A stretch of 64,000 nt of DNA, from NCBI RefSeq assembly GCF_036014015.1, contig NZ_CP107905.1:7006001-7070000 (forward strand). Direction: 5' to 3'. Position numbers and translations under genes: made by a program. The stretch comes from Streptomyces sp. NBC_00457. GTDB lineage: Bacteria > Actinomycetota > Actinomycetes > Streptomycetales > Streptomycetaceae. Under the pieces are notes generated by a model. The model saw only the letters and a program-made list of their open reading frames with translations. It was not told where the DNA came from and did not search any database. Of the stretch, positions 43,502 to 51,382 are shown piece after piece; position 1 is the stretch's first letter; the number at the start of each line of letters is the position of its first letter.

Positions 43502-45595
43502 ATGACAGCACCCCGGTCGGCCGCGGCCCCCGACGAGGACCTCTCCCGGCTCGCCGAGCTGCACGGCGTCGCCCCGTCGTACAGCCCGTCGCCCGACCGC
43601 ACCGTCACCGCGTCGGCCGCCGCGCTCACCCGGGCGCTGGCGGCGCTCGGTGTCGAAGCGAGCAGCCCCGGGGCCGTACGCGCCGCGCTCGCCGACCGGG
43701 AGCGGGAGCTGAGCGAACGGCTGCTGCCGCCGACGGTGGTGTGCTGGAGCAGCAGCGCGCCCGCCGCGCTCGCCGCTCTCCCGGCGGGCACCCGGCTGCG
43801 GATCGAGACCGAGCAGGGCGAGACCCGCGCCGCCGCCGAGCAACTCCCGCCCGGAGTCCACCGGTTGACCGCGACCGCCCCCGACGGCCGCACCGCCCGC
43901 GTCCACCTGGTCGTCGCCCCGCCCCGGCTGCCCGCGCCGCCCGGACGCTCGTACGGCCTCCTAGTCCAGCTCTACTCCCTGCTCTCCCGGCGCTCCTGGG
44001 GCATGGGCGACCTCGGTGACCTCGCCGAGCTGGCCGCCTGGGCCGGGCGGGCGCTCGGCGCCGGATTCGTGCAGGTCAACCCGCTGCATGCGGCCGTGCC
44101 CGGCACACCCACAGACCCGTCCCCCTACCGGCCCTCCTCACGTCGCTTCCCCGACCCGGTGCATCTGCGGGTCGAGGACATCCCCGAGTTCGCGTACGTG
44201 GACGGGCGGGAGCGGGTGCGGGGGCTGCTGGAGCGGGCGGCGCGGCTGCGGGAATCGGTGCTGGAGAAGGGGGAGTTGATCGACCGGGACGCCGTGTGGG
44301 CGCTGAAGCGGGAAGCGCTGGAGCTGGTGCGGGAGGTGCCGCTCGGACCGGGGCGGCAGGCCGCGTACGCCGACTTCCTCGCCGAGCAGGGCGAGGCGCT
44401 GGAGGACCACGCCACCTGGTACGCGCTGGCCGAGGTGCACGGCCCGGACTGGCGTGGCTGGCCTGCGGGCCTGCGTGACCCCCGCTCGACGGAAACCGCC
44501 CGCGCCCGGGGCGAGTTGATGGACCGCGTCGACTTCCACTGCCGGCTCGCCTGGCTCACCGACGCCCAGCTCACCGCCGCGCAACGCGCCGCGCGGGAGG
44601 CGGGCATGCCGGTCGGGATCGTGCACGATCTGGCGGTCGGCGTGCACCCGGAGGGCGCGGACGCCTGGGCGCAGCAGCGGTACTTCGCGGCCGGGATGTC
44701 GGCCGGCGCACCACCGGACGCCTTCAACGCCCGCGGCCAGGACTGGGGGCTGCCGCCCTGGCGCCCGGACCGGCTCGCCGAGTCGGGCTACGCCCCCTTC
44801 CGCATGCTCCTGAAGGCCCTGTTCCGCTACGCCGGCGCCCTGCGCATCGACCACGTCATGGGCCTGTTCCGGCTCTGGTGGGTGCCGGAAGGGCTGCCGC
44901 CGACCGAGGGCACCTACGTCCGTTACGACGCCGAGGCCATGCTGGCGATCCTGGTCCTTGAGGCCTCCCGCGCCGGGGCCGTGGTGATCGGCGAGGACCT
45001 GGGCACCGTAGAGCCCGGGGTCCGCGAGGCGCTGCGTGAGCGCGGGGTGCTCGGCACGTCGGTCCTGTGGTTCGAACGGGACTGGGAGGGCGACGGCCGC
45101 CCCCTGCCCCCCGACCGCTGGCGTGCCGACTGCCTCGCCACCGCCACCACCCACGACCTGCCCCCGACCGCCGCCCGCCTCACCGGCGACCACGTCGAAC
45201 TCCGCGACCGCCTCGGCCTGTTGACGCGCCCCGTCGACGAGGAGCGGGCGGAGGCCGCCGCCGACACGGGGGAGTGGCTGACACTGCTCGCCCAGCTGGG
45301 TCTCCTGCAGGGGACCAGCGGAGGCCTCGGCACGTCCGCCGAGGAGGCCGAGGTCCAGGCCGTCCACCGCTATCTGCTCCGCACCCCGGCCCGCATGATC
45401 GGCATCTGGCTGCCGGACGGGGTCGGCGACCGCCGTCCGCAGAACCTGCCGGGTACGTGGGACCAGTACCCGAACTGGCGGCTTCCGGTCGCGGACGCGG
45501 AGGGCAGGCCGATGACACTGGAGGAGCTGGCGGGGTCGGCGCGGCTGCATGCGCTGGTGGAGGTGGTGCGGGCGGCTGGTGGGCGGCAGGCGTGA
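43502..45595 (+). CDS. malQ: 4-alpha-glucanotransferase (amylomaltase)
   Basis: A 697-aa GH77 enzyme that transfers alpha-1,4-glucan chains between maltodextrins in the cytoplasm. An actinobacterial N-terminal domain (about 1-150) precedes the barrel. Key parts: SYGLLVQLYSLLSRRSWGMGDLGDL, LRIDHVMGLFRLWWVP (nucleophile Asp), VVIGEDLGTVEP (acid/base Glu) and TTHDLPP (transition-state Asp). The start is ATG 43502. The 3' end continues into a 38-bp repeat array. Confidence 0.92.
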   Translation: MTAPRSAAAPDEDLSRLAELHGVAPSYSPSPDRTVTASAAALTRALAALGVEASSPGAVRAALADRERELSERLLPPTVVCWSSSAPAALAALPAGTRLRIETEQGETRAAAEQLPPGVHRLTATAPDGRTARVHLVVAPPRLPAPPGRSYGLLVQLYSLLSRRSWGMGDLGDLAELAAWAGRALGAGFVQVNPLHAAVPGTPTDPSPYRPSSRRFPDPVHLRVEDIPEFAYVDGRERVRGLLERAARLRESVLEKGELIDRDAVWALKREALELVREVPLGPGRQAAYADFLAEQGEALEDHATWYALAEVHGPDWRGWPAGLRDPRSTETARARGELMDRVDFHCRLAWLTDAQLTAAQRAAREAGMPVGIVHDLAVGVHPEGADAWAQQRYFAAGMSAGAPPDAFNARGQDWGLPPWRPDRLAESGYAPFRMLLKALFRYAGALRIDHVMGLFRLWWVPEGLPPTEGTYVRYDAEAMLAILVLEASRAGAVVIGEDLGTVEPGVREALRERGVLGTSVLWFERDWEGDGRPLPPDRWRADCLATATTHDLPPTAARLTGDHVELRDRLGLLTRPVDEERAEAAADTGEWLTLLAQLGLLQGTSGGLGTSAEEAEVQAVHRYLLRTPARMIGIWLPDGVGDRRPQNLPGTWDQYPNWRLPVADAEGRPMTLEELAGSARLHALVEVVRAAGGRQA

Positions 45596-45745
45596 AGGTG
45601 GGTGGCGCGTGGTCCGGTGTGCGGCGGTCGTGAGGTGGGTGGCGCGTGGTCCGGTGTGCGGCAGGCGTGAAGGTGGGCGGTGCGTCGTCCGGTGGGCGGC
45701 AGGCGTGAGGTGGGCGGCGCGTGGTCCCCTGGTGCCTGGTCCGGT
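45586..45745 (+). repeat. Four-copy 37-38-bp repeat at the malQ 3' end
   Basis: Units begin with GTGA at 45592, 45630, 45667 and 45705 (GTGAGGTGGGTGGCGCGTGG type). The first includes the malQ stop codon (GGCAGGCGTGA). No stable single hairpin was identified. Confidence 0.8.
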
Positions 45746-45812
45746 GTGCGTGGTTCGCCTCTTACGGCACCCCGGACGCGCGTCCCCTCCCGCGGTTGGA
45801 TACTTTGGCTCC

Positions 45813-46106
45813 GTGGACAAGAAGAACGCCCTGCGCGCCGGCGCCCTGGCTGCCGGTACGACGCTGATGATGCTGCTCATGTCGTCCCCCGCGCTCGCGA
45901 TCACCCGCGACGACGGCGACGACCCCGGCCCGGGCCTGAGCGTCATCGAGACGCTGGGCCTGTTCGTCGTGGCCCCGCTCGCCCTCTTCGTGGTCATCGC
46001 CGGCCTGGTGATGGTCCTGGACAAGTCGCACGAGGCGCACCGGGTGACGACCCGCAACATCAAGACCCGGCCCAAGTCCAAGGCCGAAGCCGGCTCCAAG
46101 GCCTGA
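45813..46106 (+). CDS. Small membrane protein, unknown function
   Basis: A 97-aa protein from GTG 45813. Signal-like N-terminus KKNALRAGALAAGTTLMMLLMSSPALA, a short acidic loop DDGDDPGPG, one TM helix (VIETLGLFVVAPLALFVVIAGLVMV) and a basic cytosolic tail. Conserved in streptomycetes as far as I recall. No function assigned. Confidence 0.75.
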   Translation: MDKKNALRAGALAAGTTLMMLLMSSPALAITRDDGDDPGPGLSVIETLGLFVVAPLALFVVIAGLVMVLDKSHEAHRVTTRNIKTRPKSKAEAGSKA

Positions 46107-46205
46107 CCGGGCTCCCCGAGACTCTTTCGAGGGCGTCGACCCCGCCGCACGTACGCGCAGCAGCCGTACGTGGGCGAGGTCGGCGCCTTTTCGCGTTCCT
46201 TGGTG

Positions 46206-46790
46206 TCATGGACTCGGGGCCGTCAGATACCTCTGCACCGTCGGCCCCAGCCACGCCACGATCTCCTGCCGGCTGAGCGCCACGGCCGGCGGGAACTTCA
46301 GGACGTAGCGGGTCAGCGCCAGCCCGAGCATCTGCGTCGCCACCAGCCCCGCCCGCGCCGGGATCTGCTCGGGGTCGGGACAGGCGTACCGGGCGACCGG
46401 CATGACCTGGTCCCGGAAGATGCCCTGCATCCGCTCGGCGCCCGCCTGATTGGTGGCGCCGACCCGCAGCAGGGCCGTGAGTTCCTCGTTCTCCTCCCAC
46501 ATCGTGAGGAAGTGCGTCACGAGGGTCTCGCCGATGATCTGCCGGGGCAGCGCGGCGAACTCCGGCAACCGTAGATCGACGGAGACCGCCGCCGCGAACA
46601 GGCCTTCTTTGTTGCCGAAGTAGCGCATCACCATCGACGGATCGATGTTCGCGTCCTTGGCGATGGCGCGGATGGTGGCCCGCTCGTATCCGTCGGTCGC
46701 GAAGCGCTCGCGGGCGGCGGCGAGGATCGCGGTGCGGGTGGCGTCGGAGCGGCGGGGCGGGGCGGGGGCGGGGGGCTTGCTGTCGGTCAT
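46206..46790 (-). CDS. TetR-family repressor of the adjacent flavin monooxygenase
   Basis: A 194-aa regulator from ATG 46790. HTH at about 17-60 (AILAAARERFATDGYERATIRAIAKDANIDPSMVMRYFGNKEGLF), then a helical ligand domain. It is divergent from the monooxygenase, with three CAAC...GTTG inverted repeats in the 115-bp gap, the usual autoregulated repressor layout. Confidence 0.9.
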   Translation of the reverse strand: MTDSKPPAPAPPRRSDATRTAILAAARERFATDGYERATIRAIAKDANIDPSMVMRYFGNKEGLFAAAVSVDLRLPEFAALPRQIIGETLVTHFLTMWEENEELTALLRVGATNQAGAERMQGIFRDQVMPVARYACPDPEQIPARAGLVATQMLGLALTRYVLKFPPAVALSRQEIVAWLGPTVQRYLTAPSP

Positions 46791-46806
46791 GCCAACAAGC
46801 GTAGGC

Positions 46807-46873
46807 CAACAGGTGTTGACACGTCCAGGCCGGGGCCCTACGTTTGTCAACGAGCGTTGGTCAACAGTCGTTG
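46807..46873. promoter_or_regulatory. Three TetR-type operators between TetR and monooxygenase genes
   Basis: CAACA-GG-TGTTG (46807-46818), CAACG-AG-CGTTG (46848-46859) and CAAC-AGTC-GTTG (46862-46873). The first is next to the TetR gene; the other two precede the monooxygenase. A related GAACGTTGGC follows at about 46880-46889. Confidence 0.7.
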
Positions 46874-46905
46874 GCAAACGAACGTTGGCATCCAGGGAGG
46901 CCACC

Positions 46906-48375
46906 ATGAACGGCACCGGCACGGACACAGGCACCGAAAACCGCACCACCCCCTCCGTCATCGTCGTCGGCTCCGGCCCCACCGGCCTGCTCCTCGCCGG
47001 TGACCTCGCCACCGCCGGCGTCCCCGTCACCCTCCTCGAAAAGCGCCCCCACAAGATCAGCAACCTCTCCCGCGCCTTCGGAGTACACGCCCGCACCCTG
47101 GAGCAGCTCGACGCCCGCGGCCTTGCCGACCCGCTGCTCGCCACCGGCGACACCATCACGGGCCTGCGCCTTTTCCGTCGCCTCTCACTCGACCTGGGCA
47201 CGCTGCCGTCCCGCTTCCCGTTCCTGCTGATCACCCCGCAGTACGAGGTGGAGCGGCTGCTGGAGCGGCGGGCGCGCGAGGCAGGGGTGGAGTTCGCGTA
47301 CGAGAGTGAGGTCGTCGGGCTGAGGCAGGACGAAGAGGGCGTCGACCTCGACGTACGCGGCCCCGACGGCGAGGTCACCGCTCACCGCGCGGCCTACGTC
47401 GTCGGCGCGGACGGCCACCACAGCGCCGTACGCCAGGCGATCGGCCTGCCCTTCCCCGGCGTCTCCGTCATCAAGTCCCTGCTCCTGGCGGACGTCAGGC
47501 TCGCCCAGCAGCCCGAGGGCGTACTCACCGTCAACGGCGCGGGCGACGCCTTCGCGATGATCGCGTCCTTCGGTGACGGCTGGTACCGCGTCATGGGCTG
47601 GAACAGTCGCAACGAGGCGGCCGACGACGCCCCGCTCGACCTCGACGAGATCAAGGACGTCACCCGCCGCGCCCTCGGCACCGACTACGGCATGCATGAC
47701 GCGCGCTGGCTCTCCCGTTTCCACAGCGACGAGCGCCAGGCGCCGGAGTACCACGTCGGCCGGGTCTTCCTCGCCGGGGACGCCGCGCACATCCACTCAC
47801 CGGCCGGCGGCCAGGGTATGAACACCGGCCTCCAGGACGCGGCCAACCTCGGCTGGAAGCTCGCCGCGGCCGTCCAGGGCTGGGCGCCCGCGGGCCTCCT
47901 CGACACCTACCAGGCCGAACGCCACCCCGTCGGCAAGGCGGTCCTGCGCAGCAGCGGCGGTCTGGTCCGGCTGGCCCGCGCCCAGAGCCCCGCACTGCGT
48001 GCCGTACGCACACTCGTCTCGGCCCTCGTCAACGTCGCCCGCCCCGCCCAGCGCAAGGCCCTGGCCCAGATCTCCGGCCTCGGCTACAAATACCCGGCCC
48101 CCCACTTCTCCCACCGCCTCACCGGCACCCGAGTCCCCGACGTCGCCCTCAAGAGCGGCCGTCTCTACGAGGCCCTGCGCGGCGGCCGCTTCGTGCTGAT
48201 CACGCCCGAGGGCTACGACGAGAGGGGCGCCCGCGAGTCCCGGCTGGCCGTCGAGCACTGGGCAGGAGACCGCCGTACGACCGTGCTGGTGCGCCCCGAC
48301 GGATACGCGGCCTGGGCGGCGGACACCGCCGAACCGGCCGCGATCGAGGCCGCGCTCGCCGCGCATCTGGGGTGA
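46906..48375 (+). CDS. FAD-dependent aromatic monooxygenase (PheA/TetX-RdmE type)
   Basis: A 489-aa group A flavoprotein hydroxylase. FAD motifs: VVGSGPTGLLLAGDLA (GxGxxG), YVVGADGHHSAVRQ (DG) and VFLAGDAAHIHSPAGGQGMNTG (GD). The C-terminal thioredoxin-like part ends in TTVLVRPDGYAAWAAD. It hydroxylates phenolic or polyketide-like substrates with NAD(P)H and O2; a role in detoxifying aromatic antibiotics fits the TetR control. ATG 46906 follows CAGGGAGG. Confidence 0.9.
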   Translation: MNGTGTDTGTENRTTPSVIVVGSGPTGLLLAGDLATAGVPVTLLEKRPHKISNLSRAFGVHARTLEQLDARGLADPLLATGDTITGLRLFRRLSLDLGTLPSRFPFLLITPQYEVERLLERRAREAGVEFAYESEVVGLRQDEEGVDLDVRGPDGEVTAHRAAYVVGADGHHSAVRQAIGLPFPGVSVIKSLLLADVRLAQQPEGVLTVNGAGDAFAMIASFGDGWYRVMGWNSRNEAADDAPLDLDEIKDVTRRALGTDYGMHDARWLSRFHSDERQAPEYHVGRVFLAGDAAHIHSPAGGQGMNTGLQDAANLGWKLAAAVQGWAPAGLLDTYQAERHPVGKAVLRSSGGLVRLARAQSPALRAVRTLVSALVNVARPAQRKALAQISGLGYKYPAPHFSHRLTGTRVPDVALKSGRLYEALRGGRFVLITPEGYDERGARESRLAVEHWAGDRRTTVLVRPDGYAAWAADTAEPAAIEAALAAHLG

Positions 48376-48390
48376 GGGCGCGAGGGCGGA

Positions 48391-48421
48391 GGGCCGAGGA
48401 GAGCGTCGCGCTCCTCGGTCC
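48391..48421. terminator. Hairpin between convergent genes
   Basis: GCCGAGGAG...CTCCTCGGT stem (10 bp) with a 9-base loop lies between the monooxygenase end (48375) and the trypsin end (48443). Likely bidirectional. Confidence 0.6.
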
Positions 48422-48442
48422 TTCGGTGTGCTGTCGGCAGCC

Positions 48443-49321
48443 CTAGGGAAGTGTGACGAACGGCGACAGGAACGCGCGGGCGCCCAGGGTGTCCAGGCGG
48501 TACGTCACATTGGTCGCGTAGCACGGGGTGTCGCCGGTGATGGTGGTGGCGGCCAGGACGTTCTTCCCGCCGATCACCGCGAAGTTGGGGCCGCCGGAGT
48601 CGCCGTAGCAGGCACCGCCGTTGCCCTGCGGGGCGGTCATGGCCAGGCGCACCCAGGAGTTGTTGAGCGCGTTGAAGGTGACGGGTGCCTTCATACGGAC
48701 GCCGCCGCCGGGGTGGGTCTGGCCGCCGGGGCCGTTGACGGCCTCCTGGGTGCCGTATCCGGCGACGAACCAGTCGGTGGAGTTGAGGCCCTGCGGGCCG
48801 AGCGCGCCGAGCTGACCGGCGGTCGGGAGGGCCGCGGGCGCGAAGGACCAGCGGGCCTTCATCTTCGCGGCCGAGAGCTCGATCACCGAGATGTCGTGGG
48901 TGTCATACGCGGGCCCGGGGAAGTCGGGGTGGCTGTGGGCCGTCCCCTGGACCGCGACGGCGTTCGCCTGGGCGGCCGGGTCGCCCGGGTACTTCTTCGC
49001 GGCGGCGTCGAGGTCGGACTGCACATCCTGGTCCAGCGACACGTAGAACTTCACGTTGTCGGGCCAGTCGGTGGTGCAGTGCGCGGCCGTCAGGAAGGTG
49101 TCCGTGTCGATCATGGTGCCGGAGCAGACCCAGTCGACCCGGTCCGGGGTCGCGGGGTTGTCGTCGTTGTCCCACGTGGCGACGAGCGCGCCGACCTCGG
49201 TGCGCTCGGGGGCGGGCGTCGCGTTGTAGGAGTTGATGGCCGAGGCCGGCAGTGCGGTGGCGAGCACGGCCGCACAGGCCGCCGCGGTGACGGCGGTGGC
49301 GGTGACGCGTAGGGCTGACAA
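48443..49321 (-). CDS. Secreted trypsin-like serine protease (S1 family)
   Basis: A 292-aa protein. TTG 49321 (MSALRVTATAV) with GAAGGGG upstream is preferred over the longer frame. Signal peptide ends near LPASAIN (about 28). Catalytic triad His81 (TAAHC), Asp143 (THDISVI) and Ser242 (GDSGGP) are intact, with a Cys pair around the His. Exported hydrolase; no obvious propeptide, as the mature part begins soon after the signal. Confidence 0.9.
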   Translation of the reverse strand: MSALRVTATAVTAAACAAVLATALPASAINSYNATPAPERTEVGALVATWDNDDNPATPDRVDWVCSGTMIDTDTFLTAAHCTTDWPDNVKFYVSLDQDVQSDLDAAAKKYPGDPAAQANAVAVQGTAHSHPDFPGPAYDTHDISVIELSAAKMKARWSFAPAALPTAGQLGALGPQGLNSTDWFVAGYGTQEAVNGPGGQTHPGGGVRMKAPVTFNALNNSWVRLAMTAPQGNGGACYGDSGGPNFAVIGGKNVLAATTITGDTPCYATNVTYRLDTLGARAFLSPFVTLP

Positions 49322-50068
49322 AAGAACTACCCCTTCGGCAGGCGGGAGTGGGTGTTCTCCTGTGGGAGGTGGGCCAAGTGAAGCGCCTGGGGAGCGTTGC
49401 GGCAAGAGGGTGATCCATCCATAGGGAAAGCCCTATGAGCTCGTAACACGATCTTGTTGAGGTGCCCCTGGTCGGGCTGACCGATGTGACGATTCGCCCG
49501 TTCGGGAGGGTGTGAGTACTCGGCCGTGGATCGTGGATGACGACTGGGTGAAGTCGTGCACCAGGTCCCACGCCCGATCGATATCCAGGACAAAGTCGCC
49601 CGTGAACGCGGCGAGGTCGTCCATGCTCGGTGTCACTTATCAGATGGACGACCGCGTGAACCTCGACGTACCCCTGACCACGGGAACGCAGGTCGTTGAA
49701 GCGGTCTGACAGATGCGCCACCTCTGAACGTCTCTCAACCGGATGGAACAGTCCCGATTCCGGCGACGTCGCCGCCCACACCACGCGCATCCAGCCCTCT
49801 TCGCCACACAGGTCATCGCCCACGATCCAGAGCCACGCTCCCACGCTCCACTACGACACGACTACTGGGTGGTTTGCTTGATCGTGTTACGAGTTCTATG
49901 GGCACTCCGGGAGTACGGCTGGCCTCGGCGTCGGGGAGTCCAGCGCGTCAGTCCGAGCGGCGAGGCCCGCGAGCGTGATCACTACGAACTCTGGGAAGTC
50001 TGTTCCGCAGTGGTGTCGCTTGACCTTTTCGGCCCCGAGAGGCGCTGACATGGGGATAGTCTCGCCCA
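49322..50068. other. Gene-poor gap with an insertion element
   Basis: Besides the element at 49437-49896 there is a CATAGGG-AAAG-CCCTATG inverted repeat (about 49420-49437) at its left edge. Minus frames contain protein-like pieces (e.g. DLAAFTGDFVLDIDRAWDLVHDFTQ near 49540-49620) split by frameshifts, so a decayed gene is possible. Confidence 0.4.
49437..49896. mobile_element. MITE-like or internally deleted IS with 17-bp inverted ends
   Basis: GAGCTCGTAACACGATC (49437-49453) and GATCGTGTTACGAGTTC (49880-49896) are inverted with one mismatch. TAT flanks both ends (49434-49436, 49897-49899), a possible 3-bp target duplication. The 460-bp interior encodes no full transposase. Confidence 0.65.
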
Positions 50069-50938
50069 GTGCTCCCCCCCTATGTGGATCTTCGTCCGAT
50101 CGGCAGATGTAACCTGAGCTGCCCTTTCTGCTTCGGTCCCAGACATGATGTTCCCACCATGCCCCAGGCGGTCGCATTCCGGATTGCGGCGAAACTGCGG
50201 CAGGAAGGCGTGCAAGGTGTTGTGATTTCGGGAGGTGAACCTACACTCCTCCGATACCTGGCCCAGCTCGTTGAAGAATTGAGCTCTCCGCTGCCGGGTC
50301 GCTTTCCACCCAGAGTTGTTCTCAGTACCAATGGTCTTGCTTCGCTCAAGGTGATGGAGCGTGTCTTGCCCGGGCTGTCCTGGCTCGCGCTCCCGCTGGA
50401 ATCGGCGGATGAGAAGGAGCACCGGGAGCTGAGGACAGGCAGTGCCGCGCCGCACCGGAAGCGGGTTCTCGACCTTCTGAAAGAAGTACGGAAGAACCAT
50501 AAAAGAGTGCGCGTAAAACTGGGGACCGTGATCACCAGACGCAACGTTTCCGGTGCGCCACGTGTTCTTGACCTGATCGAGGAGGACTCCTGGCTTCCTG
50601 ACGTCTGGAAGGTCTATCAAATGTCGGAGACCAATTACGGTGCGGACAACGGTGATTGGCTCTCGGTCGGGGACGAGGAGTTCGAGGAGGTGGTGGAAAA
50701 ATGCCAGCAGAAGGCCGAGGAGCGTGGTGTCACCCTTCGCGTCTACCGGAATTCCACGCGAACAGGCAGTTACTTCTTCATCGATCCCGACTGTGAAGTG
50801 GTCGTCGTCGACGAGGGCGGGGAACGGAGGCTCGGTAACTTCTTCAGCCTGCTTGAGGACGGCGCGCCTCGTCCTGCCGACCTGGTGCTGCCGTCCCGGA
50901 ACATGGAGAACTTCGTCCGAACCTATCCCGATGAGTGA
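50069..50938 (+). CDS. Radical SAM enzyme, unknown reaction
   Basis: A 289-aa protein from GTG 50069, without a clear ribosome site. The iron-sulfur motif is CNLSCPFC (Cys14, 18, 21) in the standard CxxxCxxC spacing; VVISGGEPTLL (54-60) binds SAM. No SPASM cluster follows; the rest is charged and helical (LLKEVRKNHKRVRVKLG), ending in a beta section (TRTGSYFFIDPDCEVVVVDEGG). Codons are richer in A/T than in neighbours, suggesting transfer. The Nudix gene begins 33 bp after the stop, so the two probably act together, perhaps on a nucleotide. Substrate not known. Confidence 0.82.
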   Translation: MLPPYVDLRPIGRCNLSCPFCFGPRHDVPTMPQAVAFRIAAKLRQEGVQGVVISGGEPTLLRYLAQLVEELSSPLPGRFPPRVVLSTNGLASLKVMERVLPGLSWLALPLESADEKEHRELRTGSAAPHRKRVLDLLKEVRKNHKRVRVKLGTVITRRNVSGAPRVLDLIEEDSWLPDVWKVYQMSETNYGADNGDWLSVGDEEFEEVVEKCQQKAEERGVTLRVYRNSTRTGSYFFIDPDCEVVVVDEGGERRLGNFFSLLEDGAPRPADLVLPSRNMENFVRTYPDE

Positions 50939-50971
50939 TGCGAAACCAGCCGGACCAGCCAAGGGGTTGAG

Positions 50972-51382
50972 ATGACGGCAAACGTGCGTGTGGGGGTCCA
51001 GGCCATCGTCCGTTCGGGGAACCGGGTCCTGCTGGGGTTGCGGATCAACGTCTTCGGACATGGCACTTGGGGACTTCCCGGAGGGCACCTCGAGGTCGGC
51101 GAGTCGCTGACCGGCGCAGCCTGCCGCGAGTTGGCGGAGGAGACCGGAGTGCACGCCCTGGGCGCTCGCATCATCTGTGTCACCGACCCGGATCCCGCCG
51201 CCAATCACCATATGCAGGTCGGAGTGGAGATCCTTGACCACACGGGTGAGATCGAGGTGAGAGAGCCGGACCGATGTGAACAGTGGCAGTTCTGGCCGCT
51301 CGACGCTCTGCCCGACCCGCTCTTCATCGGCTCGGTGGAGGTGTTGCGCCGCGTCAAGGAAGGGGCACTTCTCCCCTTCTGA
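50972..51382 (+). CDS. Nudix hydrolase (MutT/CTP-pyrophosphohydrolase-like)
   Basis: A 136-aa protein from ATG 50972. A perfect Nudix box G-x5-E-x7-REUxEExGU runs from Gly38 to Val60 (core RELAEETGV). It follows VLLGLRINVFGHGTWGLPGG, the substrate-side phrase of MutT-like enzymes. It splits X-linked nucleoside diphosphates with Mg2+. The 3' end overlaps the convergent TPR gene by 29 bp. Confidence 0.9.
   Translation: MTANVRVGVQAIVRSGNRVLLGLRINVFGHGTWGLPGGHLEVGESLTGAACRELAEETGVHALGARIICVTDPDPAANHHMQVGVEILDHTGEIEVREPDRCEQWQFWPLDALPDPLFIGSVEVLRRVKEGALLPF

Noticed and set aside
50069..50938. Prokaryotic viperin
   Set aside because: It shares only the CxxxCxxC and GGE motifs general to radical SAM enzymes; no viperin-specific segment or nucleotide kinase neighbour was seen.
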